NCBI GenBank assembly: GCA_937898445.1
Contig: CALEJY010000005.1
Coordinates: 1 to 29,796 of the forward strand
Reading direction: 5' to 3'
From: an uncultured Candidatus Melainabacteria bacterium
Lineage (GTDB): Bacteria > Cyanobacteriota > Vampirovibrionia > Gastranaerophilales > Gastranaerophilaceae
DNA: 29,796 bases
A program made the position numbers and the translations under genes. Shown here piece by piece: positions 16,501 through 24,423 of the stretch (its first letter is position 1; every line of letters starts with the position of its first letter). The notes below the pieces were generated by a model. That model did not search any database. It was not told where the DNA came from and saw only the letters and a list, made by a program, of their open reading frames with translations.

Positions 16501-16736
16501 CTGGCATAAACAGAGTTGATACTACTGCTTATGGGAAGAATGCATTATACGCTTCAAGATCTTCTAAGAAGTCCGATTCCGAGCAAACTGTTACAAATAC
16601 GGACAATTCATCCAATGTAACTTATAATAATGTTTTCAATGTAACTAGCACTGATCCAGAAAGATCTGCTGAGGAAATTGATAAAACATTAAATAGACAA
16701 GCTGTAAAAGCTAGACTGGCACGTGGTGTCGTATAA
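10575..16736 (+). CDS. Tail tape measure protein
   Basis: A 2053-residue protein starting at ATG 10575 (ATGA overlap), with GGGAGGAG 10 bases upstream; an in-frame ATG at 10554 precedes that RBS. The N-terminus is helical, followed by the tape measure region GWAKYGQKTTSVATMMAQ and YTFTDMVDNVGKFIAAGQD. The middle (about residues 440-1500) is strongly hydrophobic with about eight degenerate ~65-residue repeats. The C-terminus has the usual ETHSPSRVFYRIGEYFVQGL element (about 1894-1913). It runs inside the tube and sets tail length; at roughly 0.15 nm per residue, a rule of thumb, this predicts a tail near 300 nm. The hydrophobic part may help DNA cross the host membrane. No peptidase or muramidase motif was noticed. 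Confidence 0.93.
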   Translation: MSDVDKRVVQMDFDNKKFEKNVKQSTESINNLKKTLNFDGVSNSIDQVSLKIKAFEIMTTTALVNITNQVVNLGIRMVKSLSVDNISAGWAKYGQKTTSVATMMAQNFKVAGKEITDTSEKMSVVTAQLERLSWFSDETSYTFTDMVDNVGKFIAAGQDLDVSVKAMEGIATWAALSGQNASTAARAMYQLSQAMGKGKIQLIDYKSIQNANMDTVEFRQTILEAAVALGQLTKEGDKFVTKTGKKFSQSQFTEELSSGWFTSQVLVEGLSKYSAAVDQIYELANKEGLTASEVIEKYGDTLDIFGLKAFKAAQEARTFADVLNSVKDAVSSKWMTTSEMIFGNKDEAVTLWTDLSNALYEVFAESGNFRNEILKVWKELEGRADLFKKGGPDQGAFWNIFDAITNLKKLIKSAWNTIFPLSQMEDESDQAKEIGNNLKTLTKNFQSFTKKLQMSEATSLRLRKIFEGLFTVLKFGLQVLKAIRYVLDPIFELGKRLITVVLDKMISLLGSVQISGDFLFKISEKINDVLTSIFDLSFDFSGILGSIIKLIRNLLGVVANLFKELFNFIKQSKVFKKAATFIQAFIDNLAEGIKKLQPIFKLLLKIIQKVIKVLLQIPRALNNISKSLTGKGIVKNLATFLDRIVELFDKFEQGLNTDKIQNGSTILSPLEHFFYGIGAFLNGLFTLLKSVLLTAGKALEIVGTIFNELGNLITNAIQGTLEINKGLLIFLAITAPITAIIIAIVNVIKNIGWTIVAIKKPFSIIADSVSGLIDKKAMQMMADAIKTFAEALLLVSVSLLILAGINTKGMIQAVIVFSIVAALFTAITLSLFTIGNSIKQTCKAVGFVEKQATTLRQGIIGILDQVKDNIAAMKQMAGVYSMAELVRAMSNAFLKIAVSFMIVGKLSWEDIGKGATVMLAMIAEVFLLVKAVGKKKVDVKKATPTIIQMLAFSVLLKSFANTLKTFKGLTDNERVNVGIAFLAVTGLIVEFWLMFREINKTKIKPASIKSVSALLFGISALLLSFGKTIKTIANIPWDAAGRSVGYVLLFIISLMTMLIFLNKFTNLAKGFKPAPLEKQIFALSVLLLSFGKTIKTIANIPWDAAGRSVGYVLLFIISLMTMLIFLNKFSTVSNKLQIAAISRQLLSLSVLLYSFSFIIGILSLVDYGKAWSSVGNVVVFLAAITGMLIAINKFAANYGNADLSAVTKQINAIGRVLLAFTAVIGILSLVDYGKGWSAVGSVIAFLGAITGMLVVINKVIGSFDSNTATEVANQFKAISLLLLAFAGIIIIMSRIPWTSGLASTGFIIAFLGAITGMLIVLNKIQVGNSNAIVMQLAALALLLLTFGTSMALLASVPWQNILAATLGLSAVLLSVLGLEVGLTAIGKSGMDILKDFLGISGGIVLLSASLIALATGFKIFADIGWDSIGKGAAVVAGSFVLLAATAAILKAANLTSTLLALSASMLLVGVGMIMAATAINILVTTLGTIAETSTTSIQATSDNLNALAQVISTALLAGLQSLFDNINILLPSIFNVVNSVVDEIILLLGEKGPAIVEAVIKLLTDTFAELAKNSESLMNSLFTILDNFLAELDKRIDSLAEKIGSIIIKIINKIADDMDKIVKALIKLLKSLVLSLVNNASALGDIVALLVDFVLDIIEMLLDNVVKIAGTIAKVCLVLIAAAIKIVIASLGSLGRLLTVFVSSLLLLIAQTFIGLTRVLFEVFKLIIKEIIKTIVDVIIYMQDAFAMIGQLIMQLIIRGLISIVQAGLGWLFDIIDSIFGTNIQESLQKASDDIANKARETANSLEGSMDRVRGAMKDMSKDINEVIDYATTEADSALSDGFEQINNAVTKSSEQLGKAFTNGTVKGMQKGEDELYKAGGNSAGSAIDGAKDTSETHSPSRVFYRIGEYFVQGLANGVSDNSYEVVDAMTSMVTNVINTTQDTIENQNGDDLTIKVGMDISGVEAQSKKITDIMTGINRVDTTAYGKNALYASRSSKKSDSEQTVTNTDNSSNVTYNNVFNVTSTDPERSAEEIDKTLNRQAVKARLARGVV
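13634..13766 (+). repeat. Perfect 133-base direct repeat, copy 1
   Basis: Bases 13634-13766 are identical to 13829-13961 (offset 195), in frame within the tape measure gene. Flanking bases differ on both sides. Perfect identity at the DNA level means a recent duplication or gene conversion. Confidence 0.95.
13829..13961 (+). repeat. Perfect 133-base direct repeat, copy 2
   Basis: Second copy of the 133-base repeat at 13634-13766. Confidence 0.95.
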
Positions 16737-16766
16737 AAGTATAATATAATGGAGGAGACTTGTTTT

Positions 16767-19445
16767 ATGGGAAACCTAATATTTAATAGTATTTCTACTG
16801 AGGATTTGGGGCTCATTATTCAAGCCCCTCCTGTATATACTTTTCCATCCAAGGACTTAAGCACAGAACATGTCCCTGGACGGAATGGTGATTTGATTAT
16901 AGACAATAAATCTTATAACAATGTAGATAGGGTTTATTCAATTGCTTCAGTGTTTCGTCCTGGCACAGGTTTTATTGCAAACTCTCAAAAAATAATAGAG
17001 TGGCTTACTTCTGCTAAAGGTTATTGTAGATTAGAGGATTCCTACGACCCTTTAGTTTATAGATTAGCAGAGTATCAAGCAAATAATTCATTAACAAATT
17101 ATTATGATCAAGCAACTGCAATGAATGTCACATTTAATTGCAAACCTCAACGTTATTTGAAAGATGGTGAGAAAGAAGTTGATTTTACTGGCTCTGAAAT
17201 AGTTTTAGAAAATCCAACAAAAGAAATTTCATTGCCTTATATAACAATATCCGATATAACTTACTCTGAAAACGATGTGATATTGATGACAATAACTAAT
17301 TTTGATACATCTTCTGTTACATCGACCATAACTATATCACAGTTACCAAAAAATTCAATGACTATAGATTCAGAAGAACAAACTGTATTTTATAAGGATG
17401 ATGCTGGCTATATAGAAGATCTTAATAGATATTTAAATTTAAATGGGAGCGATTTTCCTAAATTTTTAGCTGGAAAAAATATAATTTCTATTGCTAAATA
17501 TATTAAAGATTCTATTCTTATAGAAAATTATAATAATTTAATAAAAAGAAAACAGGTTGTTTGTGCAGCAAAGTATCAACCATACGATGCTATAGTTGAA
17601 TCCAACCAAGAAAAATTTGTTGTTAAGTCTTATAATAATTTAAAACTTTTAAAAGAGGAAGCTTATCAATGTCAAGCATATTTAACATTATGCGACGAAA
17701 AATCTGAGAAATACACATTTGATTCATTCAATACCCTATTGCAATTAAATGGACAACAATGTGCTTTTATTGGGGCTGACTCTACATTACCAGATTGGTT
17801 ATCATTAGAAACAACATCCGATGGAAAAATTAAAATATTTTTAAATCCAGATGCAGATGTTGTGAAAATAAACGATTCTTTATCTGGTGGTTTTGTTATG
17901 ACTTCTTCTGATAAAAAAATATATTTTATTAGAGCAGGGCGCGATCATATTATAGGAAATAAAGAATATAAATCAAGTGAACTAATTAACGTGACATTTT
18001 ATAAAGCAAAAATTAATGCAAATTTTCCGGAATTAGATATTGAATATGCAGATATGCCGTCAGATTGGCTTCAATTTAATATATTATATAATGAAGATAC
18101 AATAGATGGTAGATCACCAACTAAAGTTCAATATAAAACAAATGCGACTGGGTATTATTATACAAAACAAGGTTTGTTAGTTAAAAAAGATACTTGGAAA
18201 TATATTTCAGTATCTTCCGAGGATAAAGATAAAATTTTGGGCGAGGCTAGTTGGTCAACCTGGAAGAGAGCATTTGTTTCAACTAGTGGGACTAGTATTT
18301 CTACGACTACTACTTATCCATGCAAATATTTAGCAGAGGTTCCTCAATACAACAACATCACAACCACTACTAAAGATAAAGATGGAAACGAAAAAGAAGA
18401 AATCACAAATAAAGTTCATTTTAAAGTAATAGCTTTAAATGATGAGTTAACAAAGATTCGTTTTGTTGCTATAGATAAAGGTTTTTATAGAGTAAATGAT
18501 ACTGATATAACCAATTTTTCAGAAGTTGATAAAAATAATACAATACCATCTTTAAATGAATATGATACTACTAAATCATGTAGTATTTATTTTTTAGGAG
18601 TGGCTCCTGATTATTCTACTGAAAAAGAATATCCATCGTGGTTGAATAGTCAATTAAAAATTACTCCTAATAAAGCTGGAAGCACGATTAACCCTGAATC
18701 AATTGATTTTATTACAAATAAATACCCATCTGCATATTATAGATATTCATATACAGATTCTAATGGCGATACTAAATTAACCGATTGGAAACTAATCGAA
18801 GGTGGAAAAGAGATCGGAGTGATCTCTCCTGATACTAGAACTAGTGTGCATCCTACTGATGAAACATATACATTATATATGATATCCGAATTACCGCAAT
18901 CATTTACTTACGTTGATGCTGATGGCAATGAGATAAAAAATATTGGTTTTTATGATGCCGATAATAATCTATATACTAATAATATTCCACCAGAATGGCT
19001 TAAAGTTTCTTTAAAAAAAGGAGCTAAAGACGACGGATCCGAAGACCACATAAAATTCGATGTTGCTAAAGCTGGATATTATAAATGGGATGCGGGATTA
19101 GTATGGATAAAATATGAAATTGGTAAAGAAATAATATTGAGTGCTTTAGACGATGATACTACTATATACTATATGGATGAAATCCCGGTATATGTGGATT
19201 TAAAAGTAGTTAATAGTAGAGTTATTGAAGGCATTACTGGCAATCCAGAAACTGTAAAATTTACAGCAAAAAACGATGGATATTATCGAGCTAATACTAA
19301 TACTGATTGGATTTTTTATCATAAAAATGACGATGTTGTTGAAGTTAAAGTTAGTGAAGATACTACAATACATTATTTAACAAAATCTGAAGAAAATCTA
19401 TCCAATATTAAAATGACTATTATACCAAGGTGGTGGATGCTATGA
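16767..19445 (+). CDS. Distal tail protein with long modular C-terminal extension
   Basis: An 892-residue protein. ATG 16767 follows GGAGGAG (16751-16757). Residues 1 to about 140 are the distal tail (Dit) pattern: VPGRNGDLIIDNKSY (37-51), a YSIASVFRP strand, a W in IIEWLTSAKGYCRLEDSYDP, and FNCKPQRYLKDGE (123-135). Dit forms the hub at the end of the tube. The remaining ~600 residues are beta-rich repeated modules built on P-x-WL, an (I/V)xF strand, GYY or GFYR and a final TxxYxMxExP. Such extensions are probably surface-exposed decoration or carbohydrate-binding modules, but I do not recognise the fold. A related module occurs in the next protein. The stop overlaps the next start. Confidence 0.75.
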   Translation: MGNLIFNSISTEDLGLIIQAPPVYTFPSKDLSTEHVPGRNGDLIIDNKSYNNVDRVYSIASVFRPGTGFIANSQKIIEWLTSAKGYCRLEDSYDPLVYRLAEYQANNSLTNYYDQATAMNVTFNCKPQRYLKDGEKEVDFTGSEIVLENPTKEISLPYITISDITYSENDVILMTITNFDTSSVTSTITISQLPKNSMTIDSEEQTVFYKDDAGYIEDLNRYLNLNGSDFPKFLAGKNIISIAKYIKDSILIENYNNLIKRKQVVCAAKYQPYDAIVESNQEKFVVKSYNNLKLLKEEAYQCQAYLTLCDEKSEKYTFDSFNTLLQLNGQQCAFIGADSTLPDWLSLETTSDGKIKIFLNPDADVVKINDSLSGGFVMTSSDKKIYFIRAGRDHIIGNKEYKSSELINVTFYKAKINANFPELDIEYADMPSDWLQFNILYNEDTIDGRSPTKVQYKTNATGYYYTKQGLLVKKDTWKYISVSSEDKDKILGEASWSTWKRAFVSTSGTSISTTTTYPCKYLAEVPQYNNITTTTKDKDGNEKEEITNKVHFKVIALNDELTKIRFVAIDKGFYRVNDTDITNFSEVDKNNTIPSLNEYDTTKSCSIYFLGVAPDYSTEKEYPSWLNSQLKITPNKAGSTINPESIDFITNKYPSAYYRYSYTDSNGDTKLTDWKLIEGGKEIGVISPDTRTSVHPTDETYTLYMISELPQSFTYVDADGNEIKNIGFYDADNNLYTNNIPPEWLKVSLKKGAKDDGSEDHIKFDVAKAGYYKWDAGLVWIKYEIGKEIILSALDDDTTIYYMDEIPVYVDLKVVNSRVIEGITGNPETVKFTAKNDGYYRANTNTDWIFYHKNDDVVEVKVSEDTTIHYLTKSEENLSNIKMTIIPRWWML

Positions 19446-22400
19446 TAATATTATTCGACGAAAACGAAAAAGATTTTTCAAGTCTTGGTTTGGGTATTTT
19501 AAGAGATGCGACTTCATGTCAAGTTAAGGAAGGTTTGAATGACGCCTTTGAATTGGAAATGAAGTATCCAATAGATGGAAATAATTTTTCTAAAATAGAA
19601 ATCAATAAAATTATTTATTGCAAACCCAATCCATATGATTCAATGCAACCGTTTCGTATAGCTTCTATATCAAAACCTATTGATGGAATTGTTACTATAG
19701 ATGCATATCATATATCATACGATATGAATGGAATTGGGTTAAATCCTATATATGGAATTAATCTTAGAGACACTCTTGAAAAAATTCAAAATGGATCTAT
19801 AATACCTAGTAATTTTAAATTTTATACTGATACAAATTCTAGTAAAACCTATAAGACAACTGCTCCATATAATATGCGGGCAGTTCTTATGGGGAGTGAT
19901 GATTCAATATTGGAAAAATACGAGTGTGAAGTAAAATTCAATAAGTTTGAAGTTCATTTATTAGCTAAAAGAGGATCTAATAGAGGTGCTCAAGTAAGAT
20001 ATGCTAAAAATTTAACAGACTTAAAGCATGATATTTTAAATGATAATCTTTATAATGGGGTATATCCATATTATCATAAAGAAACTACTAATGTTAATAG
20101 CGAAACCTCTACTGGAGACTTCAAGCAAGCATATATTGTTGGCAAAAAACCTTATCAAGACGGGTGGTTATCATATACAAATGGTGGGGAACCATATCAC
20201 CCAGTTGATACAGCGCCAATTCAAATAGCTACTGAAGGGGATTATTATCAAAACGTATATACTTGGAATCCTACTATTCAAAGATATGAAGAAAAAATAT
20301 ATAATCAATCTGTAACTCTTGTTGAGGGTGTTATAAGTCCTGACTGGATTTATATAGATTGGACTAAACTTCCTAATATAGTTTGTAAAGCAGGAGTAAA
20401 TGGGTATTTTAAAGCTTCTACCGAAACTGAATGGACTTATCATAATGAAGGCGATGTTATATTCGAGGGTAATATTAAGCAAATAACTACTGATATTGCT
20501 GGAAAATTCATTATGTATTATGCAGAAGTAATCCCCACGGAGTCATCATCAAGTTCAGAAGAAGAGAGTAGTGTTAGTCATGTTGAATTAAAAGACAAAA
20601 TTATGTGGCTAGATACTCCAGAAGCAAAAGCTATGACACATAATAAAATACTAATGTTGGATCTTACTTCTGAATTTGATAACGAAGATATCCCTGATGA
20701 AGATAAGTTAAAAGCTAAAGCTAATGAATATATCGAAAAGAATAAAATTGGTAAATATAAATTTGACACCGATGTTTCATTTATTGATTTAAGTTCTACA
20801 GCTAATGGCGATACTTATAAAGATCTTGAAAAAGTTGAACTCGGCGATACTGTCAAAATAGTTTATAAACAACTTAACATTGATATAGATCTAAGAGTTA
20901 TTTCAACTGAATATGATGTTTTATCTGAACGATATATAAAAGTTGAACTTGGAGAAAAATCAGATAAGCTATCCGGTAATTCAATTCAAACTGGGGATGA
21001 CGTGTCATCCTTAACAAATGATGTTGGATATACTGATGTTTCGACAGTTAATAAACTTATTGCTAAAATAGTAACTGCGGATTATATTCAGGCTAAGAAT
21101 GCAAAACTAAGCACTGCTCAAATTTTGGAACTTCAAACTGCTAGAATTAAATGTACTGGAATTCTCGAGGCCACTCAATTAGAATTGGATACTTTAGTTG
21201 CAAAAATGTTGACTGCAGATAATGCAGCTATTTCGAATGAGCTAAAAGCTGGCACAGTAACAGTTGCAGGAGATATTACTATCAATTCTGGCGCCATTAG
21301 TATAACGAATGGAGAAAAAGTATTTTCTGTCACTAGAGATGGTGATTTGACTGCTAATTCTGTTACAATAACTGGTGGTAGCTTGAATATTGCAGATTCA
21401 TTTGAAGTAACTAATGAAGGCATTCTAACTGCTAGAGGTGCGGACATTCAAGGTGATATACAAGCTACTGGTGGTCTTATTGGCGGATTTACAATTGGAG
21501 AGAATGCCATTTATAATACTATAGCTTCGTTTGATGATGAGAGTGATACTGGTGTTTATTTAGGAACTGATGGTATAAAATTGGGTTCTAAGTTTATAGT
21601 TGATTCAACTGGAAAAATGATTGCTGAAGAAGCTGAATTAACTGGCAAAATTACAGCAACTTCTGGCAATATTGGTGGAGCTGTTATTGAAAATGGCATT
21701 CTAAAAATTGGATCTGCAAACGTAATTGATATAAATGTTAACGATAAATTTATTGTGGATGCTAATGGTAACACTACAATTCAAAATGGAAGTCGTGATG
21801 CTTATATAAAATTGTTAGAGTCTGGTGCGATTCGTTTAAGCAATGTATCGGTTAAGGGAAGTATTATTGCAAGATCTGGGGATATTGGTGGTTTTTGCAT
21901 TGAAGATTCCACCATGTATAATGGAAGTATTAAATCATGGGATACTGACTATACTACTGAAACTGGCATATATTTTGATTTCAATGGAATTCGCATCGGT
22001 CCTAATTATAGAATTTCTAAAGATGGATCTAGTTTTATTGGTAAAGATAAAAGTGATATTAGTACTGGAGTCGATGCCGATGGAAAACTCACTGCTTTAA
22101 ATGCTGAAATTTTAGGAAAAATTACAGCCGAAAGTGGTTATATTGGAACTGAAAAAGAAGGATTTTCTATAAATAAAGATTCTATTTATAAAAAATTTGG
22201 AGATAAAAGCAACAATAAAATATCGGATGTTGTCTATATAGGCACGGATAAAATTCGATTGGGGCAAGATATCACTTATTCATTTTCGATTAACATTGGC
22301 GAGATAATAAAAGCTAATACAAAATTATTTAATTTACCATATGGTAAAAATGGAGAAGATTCTTTATCTGGTGAAAATTTCATTTTTTCAACCGATCCGT

Positions 22401-23938
22401 ATAATGAAGATCGTCCATTTAAAATAATTTATTGCGATAAAGACGGTGATCAGGTACAGAAATTTAATGGAACTTTTGGAGATACCGTAGTAACAGATGG
22501 CATATCCAATCATATAGTAAAAGCTAATGCTTCAACTCTTAATATTACATTAGGTTATACTTATATTGAAAACTATAAAGCAGATTCCAATGGTAATATT
22601 ATCTACTATAAAGTCAACGAAGATGGTTTATATGCAATAGATGAAAATGGTGATTACATAGAAGATCCTAATGGGAAACCGATGAAAGATAAAAATGGTG
22701 TTCCTACCGAAGTTCCTATTTATGGCATAAAATTTATTGCCGCTGATAGATATAAAGCAGATTCCAATGGTAATATTATCTACTATAAAGTCAACGAAGA
22801 TGGTTTATATGCAATAGATGAAAATGGTGATTACATAGAAGATCCTAATGGGAAACCGATGAAACTTATCATAATTCCATTTGCAAATTGTGTATTATCA
22901 TTACCAGAAACTAAAGGATTTCTTGTTAAAAACAATGGATTATTAATAGCGAATAATGCGCAAATAACTGGGTCATTCAAGGGAGACGTTAATATCGATG
23001 GTGGTTCTATAAAAATTCAAAATGGAAATACTACGACATTCGAAGTTACTTCTGACGGAGAGTTGACTGCCACCATAGGTCGTATTGCAGAGTTTAACAT
23101 TGATTCAAATGGATTTCACAAATGGACTAGTGATATAGGAGAAAATAACTCCGTGTTAATATCTCATGGATATTCTTCTAATATATCAATAGGCGGATCA
23201 ACTGGAACTAATGTATGGGCTTTGACTGCTGGTAAAAATTTTGGGGTAACAACCTCAGGATTATTAATAGCGAATAATGCGCAAATAACTGGTGATTTGA
23301 CTGCTAAAAGTGGGATGATCGGTCCATTGCACATAGATTTAAATAACACAATATATTATTTAACAGAGACGGGAAATAAATCTTTTATAATAAATCCGAC
23401 AACAACGTATTCTTATTGGCAGTATGTTGGCAATAATGAAAATCTTATAGTCGATGGAATTCATGTTAGTAGTGCTTTAACATTTCGATATATAGACATC
23501 CATTACAGCGATGCGCCATCGCTTTATAAAGTATTTTTTACCCCTGAAGGTTTACTAACATCTTCTGGGCTTAGTGGTACAAATAGTTATTGGGATGGGA
23601 ATATTCCTTTGAAATATTTTTCAAACATACCATTTTTTAATAATTCGGTTCGAACGTACTTCTCTGATAATACCGACGATTATGAATTATCTAATGATAA
23701 AGTGCATAATCCGATTTTCGATGTGACTACTGTAAAAGTATCAAGTGACCGCTTAGGAACTACTGTTTCAAAACCAACAACGCGTGGAATAACATACAAT
23801 AAACTAATATATGCAAATGCGATTCCTAGTTTAGCCAATGGACCTGCACTAATAACATCAGTATCTTCGAATAGTACTGATTGTATAATTCGGTCTACGG
23901 TCGAACAAGATGTCATATTATTTAGAATATTTATTTAA
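19442..23938 (+). CDS. Tail-tip endopeptidase-like protein (Tal)
   Basis: A 1498-residue protein, ATG 19442 overlapping the previous stop. Residues 1-210 match the prophage tail endopeptidase/minor structural N-terminus (SCQVKEGLNDAFELEMKYPI; LYNGVYPYY). The second half of that domain (KFDTDVSFIDLSS to VELGE, about 435-505) follows an inserted ~165-residue segment ending in SSSSSEEESS. From about 510 onward come repeated beta modules of the type LTADNAAISNELKAG, GEKVFSVTRDGDLTA and SGNIGGAVIENG, likely a beta-helical shaft. A DxNG-rich part (~1045-1142) contains a perfect duplication. The family forms the tail tip and may cut or bind cell wall. No catalytic residues are evident, so an enzymatic role is uncertain. 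Confidence 0.75.
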   Translation: MIILFDENEKDFSSLGLGILRDATSCQVKEGLNDAFELEMKYPIDGNNFSKIEINKIIYCKPNPYDSMQPFRIASISKPIDGIVTIDAYHISYDMNGIGLNPIYGINLRDTLEKIQNGSIIPSNFKFYTDTNSSKTYKTTAPYNMRAVLMGSDDSILEKYECEVKFNKFEVHLLAKRGSNRGAQVRYAKNLTDLKHDILNDNLYNGVYPYYHKETTNVNSETSTGDFKQAYIVGKKPYQDGWLSYTNGGEPYHPVDTAPIQIATEGDYYQNVYTWNPTIQRYEEKIYNQSVTLVEGVISPDWIYIDWTKLPNIVCKAGVNGYFKASTETEWTYHNEGDVIFEGNIKQITTDIAGKFIMYYAEVIPTESSSSSEEESSVSHVELKDKIMWLDTPEAKAMTHNKILMLDLTSEFDNEDIPDEDKLKAKANEYIEKNKIGKYKFDTDVSFIDLSSTANGDTYKDLEKVELGDTVKIVYKQLNIDIDLRVISTEYDVLSERYIKVELGEKSDKLSGNSIQTGDDVSSLTNDVGYTDVSTVNKLIAKIVTADYIQAKNAKLSTAQILELQTARIKCTGILEATQLELDTLVAKMLTADNAAISNELKAGTVTVAGDITINSGAISITNGEKVFSVTRDGDLTANSVTITGGSLNIADSFEVTNEGILTARGADIQGDIQATGGLIGGFTIGENAIYNTIASFDDESDTGVYLGTDGIKLGSKFIVDSTGKMIAEEAELTGKITATSGNIGGAVIENGILKIGSANVIDINVNDKFIVDANGNTTIQNGSRDAYIKLLESGAIRLSNVSVKGSIIARSGDIGGFCIEDSTMYNGSIKSWDTDYTTETGIYFDFNGIRIGPNYRISKDGSSFIGKDKSDISTGVDADGKLTALNAEILGKITAESGYIGTEKEGFSINKDSIYKKFGDKSNNKISDVVYIGTDKIRLGQDITYSFSINIGEIIKANTKLFNLPYGKNGEDSLSGENFIFSTDPYNEDRPFKIIYCDKDGDQVQKFNGTFGDTVVTDGISNHIVKANASTLNITLGYTYIENYKADSNGNIIYYKVNEDGLYAIDENGDYIEDPNGKPMKDKNGVPTEVPIYGIKFIAADRYKADSNGNIIYYKVNEDGLYAIDENGDYIEDPNGKPMKLIIIPFANCVLSLPETKGFLVKNNGLLIANNAQITGSFKGDVNIDGGSIKIQNGNTTTFEVTSDGELTATIGRIAEFNIDSNGFHKWTSDIGENNSVLISHGYSSNISIGGSTGTNVWALTAGKNFGVTTSGLLIANNAQITGDLTAKSGMIGPLHIDLNNTIYYLTETGNKSFIINPTTTYSYWQYVGNNENLIVDGIHVSSALTFRYIDIHYSDAPSLYKVFFTPEGLLTSSGLSGTNSYWDGNIPLKYFSNIPFFNNSVRTYFSDNTDDYELSNDKVHNPIFDVTTVKVSSDRLGTTVSKPTTRGITYNKLIYANAIPSLANGPALITSVSSNSTDCIIRSTVEQDVILFRIFI
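22574..22687 (+). repeat. Perfect 114-base direct repeat, copy 1
   Basis: Bases 22574-22687 are identical to 22751-22864 (offset 177, in frame). Each encodes 38 residues with DSNGN, DENGD and DPNGK turns, similar to calcium-binding loops. Confidence 0.95.
22751..22864 (+). repeat. Perfect 114-base direct repeat, copy 2
   Basis: Second copy of the repeat at 22574-22687. Confidence 0.95.
22937..22971 (+). repeat. 35-base direct repeat, copy 1
   Basis: Identical to 23258-23292 (offset 321, in frame). It encodes GLLIANNAQITG, a recurring element of the shaft modules. Confidence 0.9.
23258..23292 (+). repeat. 35-base direct repeat, copy 2
   Basis: Second copy of the 35-base repeat at 22937-22971. 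Confidence 0.9.
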
Positions 23939-23954
23939 AAGGAGAAAATTCAAA

Positions 23955-24365
23955 ATGGTTAAAAAATTAATTGAATTAGTAGTGATAATGCCGGTATTAA
24001 ATACACTTACTGGCAAACACTACAAAAATTTTAAGGTTGCTTTAGAAATAGCAGAATTAAAGAAAGAGATCTCATCTAAAGTAGAATTTTATATGGCTCA
24101 AGAAAGAGATATAGCTAATACATTTGCTATGAAAGATGACAATGGACAACTCATTATAGAGAACAGCTCTCATATTAAATTTGAAAATGCGGAAAAAGCT
24201 GTTGGTTTTAACAACGCTGTTCTCGAATTGAAAAATACTGAAGTAGAGATAAAAGCGCCTATTGAAATTGATATTACTAAGGATTTTAGAGATGGCGAAG
24301 AAATACTTACGCCAGATGAAATAGTTCAACTTAGTGATATAATTTCATTTAAGTTACCTGAATAA
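23955..24365 (+). CDS. DUF1617-like protein
   Basis: A 136-residue protein. ATG 23955 has the same site as the portal gene, GGAGAAAATTCAAAATG (23941-23957), so the in-frame ATG at 23910 is not used. The product is helical at the start (about 25-60), then has MKDDNGQLIIENSSHIKFEN, a helix and a C-terminal LTPDEIVQLSDIISF. This charge and helix pattern, with DxNG-xx-I followed by a short acidic tail, resembles DUF1617 phage proteins from memory. These are common next to tail-tip genes and their function is unknown; a tail-fibre chaperone role is possible but unproven. Confidence 0.5.
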   Translation: MVKKLIELVVIMPVLNTLTGKHYKNFKVALEIAELKKEISSKVEFYMAQERDIANTFAMKDDNGQLIIENSSHIKFENAEKAVGFNNAVLELKNTEVEIKAPIEIDITKDFRDGEEILTPDEIVQLSDIISFKLPE

Positions 24366-24372
24366 AATTTAA

Positions 24373-24406
24373 AATTAGGGGTTGCTATTTTTGGCAGCTC
24401 CTAATT
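24373..24406 (+). promoter_or_regulatory. Intergenic hairpin ahead of the BppU-like genes
   Basis: Bases 24373-24385 pair with 24394-24406 with a few G-U pairs, around an 8-base loop. No T-run follows; instead TTGGAGGAA, the RBS of the next gene, lies at 24409-24416. It could be an mRNA processing or stability element, or a weak terminator. Confidence 0.4.
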
Positions 24407-24423
24407 CTTGGAGGAATATTTAC

